Source: Apostichopus japonicus
Lineage: Eukaryota > Echinodermata > Holothuroidea > Aspidochirotida > Stichopodidae
Assembly: GCF_037975245.1 (NCBI RefSeq)
Contig: NC_092579.1
Location: 3,870,001 to 3,934,000 of the forward strand
DNA: 64,000 bases
Direction: 5' to 3'
Every line of letters begins with the position of its first letter. Position 1 is the stretch's first letter. The notes beneath the pieces were generated by a model. The model searched no databases. It was not told where the DNA came from and saw only the letters and a list, made by a program, of their open reading frames with translations. Positions 24,881-37,900 of the stretch are shown piece after piece. Position numbers and translations under genes: made by a program.

Positions 24881-25025
24881 CATATTGTTGCTTAAAGTAC
24901 AGTATTGTTTTTTTCTGAAATCTCTGACAAGTCTTGCACATCCTTTGTTTTCTTTCTCCGTCAGGGCTTTTTCTAATTTTGTGAAGTTTGAGAAGATATC
25001 AGTGAGTTTTTGGTGAGCATCTGTG
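24880..25025 (-). pseudogene. Degenerate duplicate of DED4 exon 3' half
   Basis: The minus strand here resembles the DED4 exon at 25,663-25,810, including the run up to and past the coding end. The residues LTDIFSNFTKLEKALTEKEN and GCARLVRDFR correspond to the DED4 segment ending CAKLVRDFR. The stretch stays open for about 50 codons, then stops at a different place. A CACAG precedes it, so it could be an alternative terminal exon, but the first half of the fold is missing. I favour a relic of a tandem exon duplication. Confidence 0.5.
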
Positions 25026-25114
25026 TAATCATCATTTTTTGATGTACATCATCATACCAAGAATGAACTAAACCGGAAATATGATTGTAGAGATATTGAC
25101 ATTTTATGAATTTT

Positions 25115-25340
25115 ATATTAAGGCCCCCCCCCCACTTATACATATTCATTAGATGGGAACCACAAAGAATCGGGCACATCTACACATCATGGTGCATCTA
25201 CCTACCCAGTATGACATTGACTCAACTTGTGGTTGTTGAGATAGCATGTTTACAATCTAGCCGTCACATCCATACACACGCACACAAACCATCATGGCTG
25301 CATTGATTCTGATTCTCATCGAAACCAAAACTTACAGCAT
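25115..25340. repeat. Copy of the intronic dispersed family
   Basis: Words such as GAACCACAAAGAATCGGGC and GAGATAGCATGTTTACAA are shared in degenerate form with 26,790-26,850, 30,060-30,290 and 46,900-47,050. It lies 3' of the DED4 stop. Confidence 0.4.
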
Positions 25341-25374
25341 ACACACACATGCTGACATGAATACATAGGTTACT

Positions 25375-25513
25375 TTTAATTGTTTGCTTATCAAAGGCAA
25401 TAATAGAGTTTGTAGTCACAGTATTTACATACATAACCATGTTAGATGAGAAGAAGAATATTGAATATAAGTTACTCATACAGGTGTAATTAAGCATATA
25501 GTCCTGTTTTAAT
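25375..25513 (-). promoter_or_regulatory. Possible polyadenylation signals after DED4
   Basis: On the minus strand, ATTAAA occurs at 25508-25513 and 25375-25380, about 150 and 285 nt past the stop. A canonical AATAAA is seen only at 24667-24672. Any of these could end the transcript. AT-rich sequence makes such hexamers common, so support is weak. Confidence 0.25.
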
Positions 25514-25662
25514 AAGCTCCAACTGTAATTAACAGTGAATACAGAAAGACTTGCTGACTTCCTCTGCCCAACTCAAGTGGAAGCATTCCTGGTTACATCA
25601 CCACCAGTGATATGTTCATATCATTACTTGCCTACAAATAACCCCCAATATGATTTCAGTCA

Positions 25663-25964
25663 TTATTCTGGGCACATTGTAGCTTGAACTACTGGATTTT
25701 TCCATCTAAAATCTCTTACAAGTTTGGCACATTCTTCATTTCCTTCTTCTGTTAAGGTATTTTCCAATTTTGTGACATTTGTGGGAGATATCAGTGAATT
25801 TTGGGTCAGCTTCTCTAACAAAATAGTTCCTGGTGTTTTGTGCTTCTTGATATCAGTAATTCCTTCTGCAGGGAGTTGGTAAACATTTGCCAGCAGGGTA
25901 GATTGGTCTACATCAAGATGTTCTGATAAGTTCTGCTTTAGCTGATCAAAAGATTTGATGATGG
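25663..25964 (-). CDS. Terminal exon: DED4, death-effector-like fold
   Basis: This 302-nt exon starts in phase 1 after CTTTCAACCTTACAG and is open for about 99 codons to a TAA at 25663-25665. It lacks an internal start, so a simple start-to-stop search misses it. The residues SIIKSFDQLKQNLSEHLDVD, STLLANVYQLPAEGITDI, TILLEKLTQNSLISPTNVT and EECAKLVRDFRW follow the same helix order as DED3. A degenerate copy of its second half lies at 24,880-25,025. Confidence 0.7.
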
Positions 25965-28900
25965 CTGTAAGGTTGAAAGAAAGGAAATTGAGACTCTACA
26001 TCAAGTGAATTAAAATTCATCCTGTTCTAAGCAAACAATATTCAGAAATGTTAAAACCACAGTGATGTGTTTCTTACACTAAGGGGCAAAATAAATCTGA
26101 AAGCTCAGAGTTTTCAATGAGACTAGAAAGGAAATCTGATTTAACTCCTAGAGTGCATATTTAAAGCAGGTGGCTGAATTTCAGTAATTCTTGTTTTCCC
26201 ATGCAATGTGACTTGAAAACAGTATCAATACTCAGTCTAAGTGTGTTGCTTTGGTATCCAAACTGATGTTTAAAACCAAAGCATACACCAATACCTAACA
26301 TACTTAAGGACTGCAATTCTTTGATATGAGATGTGTACATGTAAACTTACTTTTCATACATCAACATTGTACATACTGACTACAATTCCTTACATATGAG
26401 ATTTGAACACCTGCTCCCACTTTGCATAGAGGAGTCCAGGCTGCAGTTGTCATGTCAACTGGTGGACTATAACTATCAGCTATTTGCAATACTTGACAAA
26501 GAACCTTTTTCTAGTTTACAAATCTGGTAGTGAGTACAACATGGTAATGAAACATCTTCAGCTACATTAAAATACTAAAATAATTAATTACTCACATTCA
26601 GGTAGAATGAGCTGGAATGGAGATGTGATTTGGTCAATGTGTCGTAAATTTTCAATCTGTGAAGAGGAAAGAGAGAGATATGCTTTATGATTCTACTAGA
26701 AAGCTAGTTTGTGCATATTTCACATCTATCTATTAAGAGTGTGTCTCAAAAAGCGGTTAAACAAATTGAAGATATTAATAGATAGTAATAGGTTGTTGAG
26801 ACATCGTGTTTACAAGGTAGTCATCATATCCACACATACACACACAAGGGCGTAGGAACCGGGGGGCGCCAGCCCCCAATGAAAAATATGGGGGGCGGAA
26901 GTATCATTCCGCCCCCCCCCGCTCAGCAAGTCAGAAAACCCCTTTTTCATTTCCAAATCAGAAAAAAAATCTCATTTGGAGCACCAAATTGCATCTAAGG
27001 CCTGGTGAAAATGAAAAATTATTTACAAAATGGAGTGGGTGTTGAAGTGTGCTATATTGCACCAAATTGCATCTGAGGCCACCTGGAAATGCAAAAAAAA
27101 AATCCAAAGCGGAGGGGGACACCCCCTCCCCTTAGACCCCTCCCCCAGGCCGGCCATCAGTCTTCAGCCCCCCCACTCAAAAGTACCTTCCTACGCCACT
27201 GTACACACACACGTACACACACACACACACAAGCACGATCAGGTTACTGAGCCTTCGACATCATAACCCAAAACGACTTTCTACAGGAATGTTAAAAGGG
27301 TAAATAATCATCACACAAGGTAATTATAAAAGGAGTTGTAGTAGCTAGGATAAATCCATAGTAAATTGTTAAACTCCTCAAATTCATATATTTCTTTCTG
27401 TTGCATTACACCGAAACCAAGATACCTTCAATTCAAGCTTGAACAAATTCTTCGAAAACTTCCCATATCCTGCTACTATTTCCAGATTGACAGTATCTTT
27501 GATCCCTTGATTCTGAAGATGAAATTCTTCCTTGTGTCTGTTCTTTAACCATAGGTTTTCCATGGCAACATACTTTGGGGAGAACAATCAAAGGATATTT
27601 AATTATAAATTTATAAAACTTGAGACTTTAAGGCAATTATGTTGATAGTGAAGTGATTAAAATGAATGTGCTGACAATCTAAGGATTACAGGTTCCAGTC
27701 CTGCACGGACTTTTAATCTGTGACCTTGGCCTAGGCACTTGATCTAAATAGCCCCTCTTCATCCAGATGTATAAATGTAACCATGCGAGGTAATATTTAC
27801 CATACTCTAATACTCTCATTGAGTATCATTACAAATTGAGAAAGAAACAGTTTCAATATAACATAGGAAATGTTTATTTGTAATTAATGTATGATATACA
27901 TAATATACAGTTTACAATATAACAACATATGCTAGCACTATTACATACCACTCAACAGATGCATAAAACTATTCTTCAACAATTGCAAATTACCCGGTGA
28001 ACAGGAATTACTTGCTTTCTTTACATGTTGACATAAAATAAATAAGAATATTTGACAAACAATACTAACCACTCTTCTTGGTTTACACTGTGAGGTACTG
28101 GAGTTAGTGCTAACTTGTAAAGTTGAAGTCATAGACTTGAGTTGAACAGAGACAGGATCATTAATTATGGATCCCTTCTGCTGATAGATTTCTTCATTGA
28201 TAAGGCTCTGTTTAAATAGAAATGAAACAATTTAATATTGCATTTATAATTAATGTTTATTTAAACATCACCATCAATACATACACTGCTTAGTTGTCCA
28301 ATGTATGACCAGGAAGCAATAACAGCTCCCTGGTATGACCCTCTCATTATTAATTGGTGTTGCCATTATTTGGTGAAACCAGCAGCTACTATAATATCTG
28401 ATACATGAGGGTAATAAAGTCTAACTCTCTGTACATATTTTCTGTCCAATCTCTTATCTGGTTGATTAACTGGACCAAGTAATGTGTTATTAAACACTAC
28501 CTGAGCTATGTTATACAACCACAAACCTGTAACTTGAATCCCCACTTAATGATGGGAATATTAACTGAAATCATGGAGCTGTCATTATTATTATACGGTT
28601 ATGCATTGATTGTCTGCTAGATGGATTATCAAAGACTATAGTCTCATGGTATATGTTCTGAAATATAAACTCTTCACTCTCTAATATTGGACACCTGGTC
28701 AAGGTGTGCTCACAATTTTGTCTGTTGCAACAGTTGCTGTCAGTTGTCATTGACCACACACAAGAAAATGTTGAGCATTAAATTTTTATTATAGGACATC
28801 TGATCATTGTTTTTTTGTCCAGTACAAAGTTGATTTGCAATCATCAATGACCACAGACAGCCTGAACCAGCTTATCTCACATGACCCTTCCCTTGACTAT

Positions 28901-31900
28901 ATGATTACAATCTGACCTTCCAGAAAGGTTTTAGGCTGTAGGCTTCTAGTTGAAACTTTATCAGTCCACTTAACTTTGAAATCAATTAAGCTTGAGTTAA
29001 GACAGATAACTGGAATCTGTGACATAATTAATAATACCACTTGAGCTGACAAATCTACATCTTACTTTATGTTCCAGTGAGTCATCATTATAAAACCAAA
29101 GATGAATTGTCAATTGATCCCCCAATTCAGAAACTCTGTTTACAATCGGTAAGACACAGACACACTTCAGCATCTTGGGAATGAAAGGGACATGAAGACC
29201 AATGAGACAGGGTTTCTCAGCTTCAACTGCAAAGTGCTGACTATTCATAGAGCAGATGAGGTGATTCCTTTCTTGGCTCCATTTGATAACTTTATCTGAT
29301 GGGAATTTCAAAAACAATTTGCTAACTGGTAACGTTTTATAACATGGTGAAATGTATGTAGAAAAGATCAGAGATTTTTATCTCTTATCTGCAGTATCAC
29401 TTGTGGACATCAACTAATTAAAGTCACTGGTAAGGATTTTACAGTAAGCAAACGTGTATTCCAAACTGTTTAAATATCCAGAAAGAACAGTCTTCCTATG
29501 TTAAGTACAGACACATGAATGTATGAGCAGTTGGACATTTTATTTACCAATTTTGAGATCTAAAATCAACTCTGACACCAACCACTCCTTTAATAATTGT
29601 TATAAATGAATGAGATTGACATGACATTTTTAATACACTGTGAAATATTTTCACAACTTACTGCTTAAATCAACGTCACCATTTGAGATAACCTGTTGAC
29701 CCTTTGAAGCTAGAGAGTGAAACAGTTATTTGGCCATTTGAGTGTGTTTAAAGCACTCAAAACACGAGTATCAACTATGTGAAGCAGATGTCATTTTCTG
29801 GATGACTTTATGTATTGTTGGAGATCACTTAAGATTTATTTTATATTGGGCCCATTCAAAAACTGAACTGATATGAAATTGACCAAACTATATTCACCAA
29901 AAGAAAATCATAAAATCTGAGAACTCACAGATTAATTGTAGCTTTAATTTTCGAGATAACATGCTTACAAGGATTACATACTTTGACACTTGTTCACCTC
30001 ATGGAACCTTTGATCTCTGCCAATGTCAATAGGCTTCTACATACTACTACTTTTTGAGTTATCGTGTTTACAAGGTTTTCAAATTATGACCTCTTTTGAC
30101 CTCAACTAACCTTTGGCCGTCACAGAAAAGAAAAAGGTTCTTGTACTCAAAAAGACAGATCCACAAACCAAGTTTGAAGTTAATCCAAAATGAATTTTTC
30201 AGTCAACATATTTACGAACAAGTGTTACACACACACATGCCAGTACCATTGCATAGATTCCTTTTGCTTCTGGCAAGGTATAAAAAATAATTTGTTGGTA
30301 CCATACTTCCCTCTTACGAATAATAATTTCTACATTACACAGAACCAGACAGCCAGAATGAAATTAGTGATTTTCTTGCCAATTATAGTGTTCATGTACT
30401 CCGGTGATTTCACTATAACAAGCATTTTCACATTTTTCACATCCCAGCATTACTTCTGCAGTTATGCAGGTTTAGAAGGATTTCAAGCTTTGACCTTTGC
30501 TGACCTCATACAACATTTTTCTTGGCATAACAAATTTCAAATTGTTTGAAACACTCTGGTGGATATAAAGTATGTATTAAGTTCATGGAAAACATTAAAG
30601 TGATGAAATATTATGATCGATGGACTTATAAAGCACAATTCACAAGAAACCGAAACACACCTGTTTGTGATACACCTGAGTACACATCAATACCCATCTG
30701 GTCAGCTGGAGTAACAGCACAGTGTGGAATAATCAAGGTAACAGGCTTTTGTAAGGTAAGGCTTTCTGGACCAAATTTCACAAAAGGGGTCAATCTTAAA
30801 CTCTTCTTTGAGATAGGTCCTTGACTGGCAGGGTCAGTAGAAACCCACAGACTAACAATCCTTCCAGTGTGTAGTGCACCAGCTGGTACACGCAGGTAAA
30901 CACCTGCGATAAACATCTCTCCTCCATGCTGATCAAAGTATTGTTCTTTATAAAGATTGGACCCTGGGAACAAAGGAAGTCTCTCTGGAGGAGAAAAGTC
31001 ATATATTTCAAGTGAAAGCAAAGTATTTTGTATCTTTGATAGAAAAAGTGTTAATGCATAAACTGTGTCAATACACAATATGAAAACTAGCATGTTTAAT
31101 ACAAACTGATTTTACTTTCTACTTGTAGAAACAAAATAATTAAGAATCAAAATAAATGTTAATTTTCGACATTGAACATAAGCCATGAAATGTTGACCTG
31201 CTTAAAGAGAAATAGATATAGGAGAGAATATTTTAATGACAGTAACAAGAATTAGGTTTGTTAAGGATTTCTAGATCATATTCCTAATATGTAGCTATTT
31301 TGTGAAGAATTTTCCTACAAAAAAAATAATGCAAAATCCCTTTTCTTCCATGAGCACTGAAAGAGCAAGGGCTTGAAATGTTGTCCTAGAATGTTATATA
31401 AGACTGATGTTAAATATATCAGGAAAAAATATAAAAGAATAAAACATGTAGCTGAATACATAGGGTATCTTTACCATGATCTTCCTTGGCAAGCAGCAAT
31501 AGCCGTCTTCCCAGGTCCAGTTTCCCATGTGACAAATTCAAGGCTCTTTGGACATCCAGCCTCTTGTATCCCTCTTCTTTCAAAATTTTAAAATTTACTA
31601 ACAACTTTGATTCCCTTTTTGAGATTACGACTTGTTTCTCTGGAAGTTTTACCTGAAACAATGTTGAAATATTACAAATTCACATTTTTGATCATACTTT
31701 CATGAAGATAGAAAACTAATTACTGCATTTGATTTGGCTTCAGTGAATATTCTACACAGACTTCCTGTACACTTGAACTCTAGAACGTAAGTTTATGTAA
31801 GCAGAAATAATCAGTTAAATGCTGTTTCTTTTACAACCAGTAAAAGTAAGGCTTTTTAGTAATGGAGAAGTAATTCATTTTTCTGTTATGTGACTTGCAA

Positions 31901-34900
31901 TGACAGCAAGAAGGATACTTTCATATCAGAAAATACAGTACTCAACCATACTAAGATATTAATGTTATGCAAGCTTAAAATGTTTTTGTAAAGCTTTTAC
32001 AAAGCACAAACCATTCTCTTGCCATCTTTTTCTCCTTCCTTTTCCTTTACATTCTTCTCCTGTGATTTGTCGATGTACTCCAGCACCAGTCTTGCCACCT
32101 TATCAAAGTGAATAGCTTTCAATCCTTCATACAGTCTGATCATTTTCTCTGGCATGATGAGCTCTATTTCATCCAATATTTTCATCAGCATCTTTCCAGA
32201 TTCTGCTGCTCTCTGAATTTTATCATTTTCTGCTGGCTCGAGTGGAAACAACATGCCTAGCTTTTCACAATGTTCTTTATCCAGAAGTTTTGCAATATCT
32301 CCTCTCAACTTTTCATATTTGTGTAAGCCTGAAAGTGAGGACATATAATCCACATCACATTCCACAAAATATAGCAAAGAATAGATATTACATGCTGAAT
32401 CACACATATGCTAATTGAGTGCCAGGTTTGAACAATGAGTAACGTTCACAGCTAACATGCACAAGTACACAACTGGCCCACAAGATGCATACAACCAGCA
32501 TAGAGAACTTTGGTATGCAAGTCAACCTCTGGTGGGTGCACACTATAAATTGCTTCAGTATACCGTCCACAACATGCGTGCAACTTTTCAACTTTAAGAC
32601 CTTGTCTTGTGCATAAATTCTAGTCTTATATACAGCTTCACTTTCAAAGTTGGTTTGAGCCTCAAAGTTGGAAGCGAGCATACTAACTAAAAATGGAAGT
32701 GTACAAATAGGACTTAGAAATCTTTTGGGTTCAGCAGCATGATTATATGTCTCTCCATCAAAAAACGTTCATGTTAGTGAAATGTTTCCCAATAAACTAA
32801 GTTGATATAAGTAACACTCAGGTGTGTTTATGCTAAAACCAAATGCTATTACCTTTTCACCTCTACTTAGACACTCAACTGGTTCTCTACTTGTGCTTAT
32901 TTTTTCATCTCCACTAATACACACTTACCTGGTGTATGTCTAGGATATTAAGCATTTATTTTTCTTCTTCTAACTTCACTTAGATGCTGGTCAGGGTGGA
33001 CTTCTAAAACTAGCTAAGTCCACCGATTTGTTTCACTTCCACATTAAAAACTTACCTGGTTGCAGAATTTCCTGGCTTTCCGGAGATAAGAGAATGTTTT
33101 TCACCTGAAAGAAAACAAAAATAAATTATTATATGACCAGGGTTCTGCCGCTGCCGGTCGGCGCCGGTCGGGCCCGACCAGCACGCTGAATTACCGACCG
33201 CCACAATCTGCCTGAGTGACTTTTCCGACCGGCACTTATTTTCGATAGGAACTCCAAAAAACAGCTCCATGGCCGGAGGGTCGAACGTACAGAAACAATC
33301 TGTTTGAGACTAGGGGAAATCCAGTTCATAACTGTTCAAAATATCCAACACATCACAGTGTCATACTTAGTAAAAAATACCAGAGTTCCGCATTCCAGAC
33401 CAATGACTGTTTTCCGTTTCCAACTCCCGATCGTACTTTTGATAGTTTCATTTATATCTATTTTTATCGCGCGAGACACAGGCACTATCCAGCTAGCTAG
33501 TACACATACGGCCGTTAACCTTCGTAGCGGGTAAATTTACATCATATTGCATTAGGCACGAGTGACAAGGGCTGGAAAACCTTGCGAACAGTCCGAACCA
33601 GGTTCGCGGGAAATCCGCGATGCTCGCGGGAAATCCAGCCCGGCTGGCGAAAAAAAAAATCGGACAAAAAAAAAAATAGAAAAAAAAAACGGGACGAAAA
33701 ACTAAAAACAAAACACAAAGGACAAATAAGTACATCTATAAAAAAAAAAAAAAAAAGTAAAATTTCACAAGAAAAGTTTCAGAAACAAAAGGAAAATGTT
33801 CAGAGAGCGTGCTCGCAATTTTAGTCACAATACCAACGAGTAATGATGTGTCCCCAACCCACTTACAATGGCTATTTCGCAAGCTTCAGGGTATACGTGT
33901 CACACGGACACCCACGGCCCAGCGCGGGAAGGTTGCTGTAATAAATCAGCCTCGCGGGAAATGTTTTGAACAATATTGCCATTCCACGTTCTTTTATATT
34001 TGTATTGTATGTTGGTTAGTAAACGTTTTCTTTCGTATGAATTTGACTTCAGTTCAGTGTTCCCACTAAGGTGCGGGATTCCCTTCAACTGACTCAGTAA
34101 TCCCGCAAAGAAAACATTTGTCTGCTGGAAATCCCCGCATCGTTTTTTGCATTCGCAATGAGTTTATACTCAATGTACAACTTATTCACTTGACCGTATA
34201 GAGAATAAAACTGAAAATCAATTGTGTAACAATTGTACGGAAAGGTGCTAGGCTACACCTTTCAAATTTTACGAAAGATCGAGCAAAGCACTTTCGAAAA
34301 ATTCACGCCAAACTTGCATATCGTACTAAATGCAACTAATGTCATGTAAACAAGGCTCTAGTGCATCCATTTATGAATATACTGTAAGACCACATCTGGT
34401 GTTAAGCGCGGGGAAAAGAAAGTATTTTCTAGCATTTCCAAAAATACCGAAAAAATAATATCCTACCATAGTTAAGTGTATAGCAAATAGCCTAACCACC
34501 TCGGCGGTTATAACGGATCTCACGTAACTACAAAATCACAACTAATTGTATTTTGCGGAGTTTACGTTTTCTACAAGAACATGGAAACAATATTTATTTG
34601 GGAGTGGACTCTCACTCACTGTCCATCTAAAATTATCATCTCAGCCTGAATGATTTATTTAATAGGCACCACCGGCTGGTCTGTACTCTGGTGCTCCAGA
34701 TATCTGTCCTAACTTTTTTCATTAATTATGAAAAATTCCAGACATGAGATCTCATTTCAAAGCTGTCTACATGTGGCTCAGAATACTCGCGAAGGGCCGT
34801 TTCCGGCCATCTGGGGGGTTTCCAAAACCCAAAATTTTCTTGTACGCTCCACGCCAACTGATGGTGGCGCTCCGCTTAGATAGTCCTGCCGGCACTCAAT

Positions 34901-37900
34901 CCACCCTGGGCAGAACCCTGTATGACTGATGGAAACTTTAAGTGTAAGAATGTTTAACATTCACTTAACATTCATCCGGTTATCACACCCCTATGAATGA
35001 TTGGATTTACAGTAGGAACGCAATGTAGAAAAATAGGGCTGTAGCAAACATGGAACAACACATAATAAATGTGTGAAATCCCAAAAGAAAAAGGAATGCT
35101 GATGACAACATACCTAATATTTATGCAGCATGCATGAATTGGTTCATAAGATAACCCCCCCCCCCCCTCCCTACCTAAAAAGTTTTCCATAATTGTTGAC
35201 CGGTGTATGTAATAACACACAGGTCACATGTGCACTTTCTTTGTAATGCAATGCATTCTGAGTTACTTATTAATTACAGAGCAAAGAGTCGAAAAAAGTT
35301 GGAAAACATGATCAAAATAAGAAATGTAAGAATACCAGGTTCACTGGAGTGACTGGAAAAAAAATACATGAATAAAAAACTACTATTATTCAATTAAATT
35401 CAATTATCATCCACCATGAATATTACAAAGAAGAAGGAACCATAGAGATCATGCCAACGAATAAATATAATTCAGTTACAGTGTTGACATTATTGAATGA
35501 CACAAAATATTTACTTTACTGTATATTTCAGCTTGGAAACATCTGCAGGATTCCGACAGATGGTACATCACTTAGCAGAGAAATGATCAGAAGAGAGAAG
35601 ATGCTGCTTAATATTATGTAATGAAGAGACATATGTGAACTCAAACAGCTGGAAGACAATCAGCAGACAGAACTCACCTTTGATTTGAGGATAAGAGCTT
35701 TCTGGTTTTCATTTTGAAATACTTTTAACTCCACATCAACCATGTCAGTGTCTCCATCGTTGTTTCTGTTAAGTCTGAACTGATGAGAGACTCTACTGGC
35801 AGCACAGAGGTAATCAATGTCTACATGCTAATAGATAAAAGATACTGAGGATGAGAATGCTTGTTAAGTATTCAGAGGAACGATGCTACATATAAGATAT
35901 AATAACGAGGGAAATGACATGTGGTGATGTACAAATCCTTACAATTTATCGGGAGCTGGTGAAGACCATAATTCCTATTGTAAATAGGAATTCCATAACA
36001 TTATTTGCTTTAGATTGTTACCAGGGGTAGGTATTCTACATAAATATATTCAAGCTATGGGTATTCATGTCATTGGGGATGAACACCGCCTTACATCATT
36101 CATTCTCTGTTTTATGAGTGTTCAGAGATATTATTATTATTTGTTTGTCTCCAATATTCCTGCTTTCGGGACAGCCACTTAATCAAGACCCAATCCAAGA
36201 TTGGAGAGAGTGCCACAATAATTGAACACTGCCTCAAATACGAATGTAGGTGAATAATAGACATCTGCGTTCATCATCACCAACTTAAAGCCACGGTAAA
36301 AAGAAGCTTTTTGCAAAACCATACTAAAGAACATAGGACCAAACTTCACTTCTTTATTCATATAAACCAAGAATACCAACCCACACAAGATCCTGCTAAA
36401 CAACGCTGTACTACAGAAGTTTGCTTATATTGTGGTTCCTTCTGGGATTTGGAACCAGAAACCATATATTAGTAGGGCAACACTCTAACTGATACACAAT
36501 TCGATCCACTTTAGGTAACCAATCCTTAACTACAAGTCTGGTAATGTTAAAAGACAAACTTTAAAGCATTGATAATTACAAACCTTTCTTGATTCTTCCG
36601 TCGTTAGATGGTAACCATCACCGGGTGTTGACATGATCAGATCAATGTAAGAAACACGGTCTTTGCCGTCATTCAATGTCCGGGTAATTGGAAATGTTGT
36701 ATAGTTTCCTAGACATAGTTTGGAATGGTAGTCCTCTAACAGCAACTAAAACATAAGAACATGAATATGGTAATTGCAAAGAAACAAGCAGAGAGTTAAT
36801 TTTACAATTTATTGCACCTTCACTCTTTACAGAGAGATCAATACTGTTATAGCAAGTAACATCATCTTTGTTTCCTTAATTTGGTCCATTACCAATGTTG
36901 ATTGTTTCATCAAAACTGGGTCAAATGCATAGTTTTGAGAGGACACACATATTTTGTAGGAAAAATAAATAATAATAATGTTAGTAAAATACCATCATCG
37001 GTCCCTCTATAAGACTATCAGCATTCTCCCTTTATGACTGTCAGTTTCATCTAAGAACAAACACTTTTGGCAGAAACATGTTTTATGTCAGCGGCACGTT
37101 TAAATATTTGCATTTCAAATGTAACATATACGTCTTTTTGATGTGCTACGATGAATAAATAAATTGTATCACACAAATGTGCCTTTATCAAATCACTTCA
37201 TAATTTGCCAGTCACTATACAAATCATGAAAGAAAGTAACATTGCCAGTATCTGACTTACAAATCACAACATGGAACAAAACTGACCCACCATGGTAACA
37301 GGAGATAATCCTCACCTTGTACTCTTTATCACTGTCCTTACAGAAACATACAGTTATTAAGACATCAGCTTTGGCATCAAGTATCCCATCAATAAATGGA
37401 ACAATACGGAATATATGCTTCTGTTCTGTTTCTTGGCTGACTAAATTAACAAAGACGTAGCTCAGGATGTTAATATCAAGTCTGATCTTCTCCGTGTCTA
37501 GCTCCCAATCAATAGATTTCTCTTCAGTCCAAGTTATTTCACCTATAATAAGTAATATTATATATAAAGTATAGTATTGAGTAAACTTAAAAACAGTATG
37601 TATCAAGAGCCTATTAGATAATATATATATATAGAATTCAACAGAACTGATTCTCAGCATATAACTCATTGTACTTCTCCTGGTGCATTAGTCAATTGCA
37701 TTTTAAAGTGTTTATTGGCAACCATCTTTACCTTCTTGTAAATTTTCTTCATCTTTCAGACCAGTAAAGATAATAACATCATGTCGATCTGGCTCAGGAA
37801 TAATAGCCGAGTGAGGAATAGTCAGCTGGGCTGGCTTGTCGAGGGTGAGCCCTTCTGGCTCTAGTTTTATCAGAGGTGTCATTCTGCCCCTACGAGCACT

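Noticed and set aside
33493-33824. Lys-rich and Phe-rich frames on both strands
   Set aside because: Produced by A-runs inside the 33138-34920 element.
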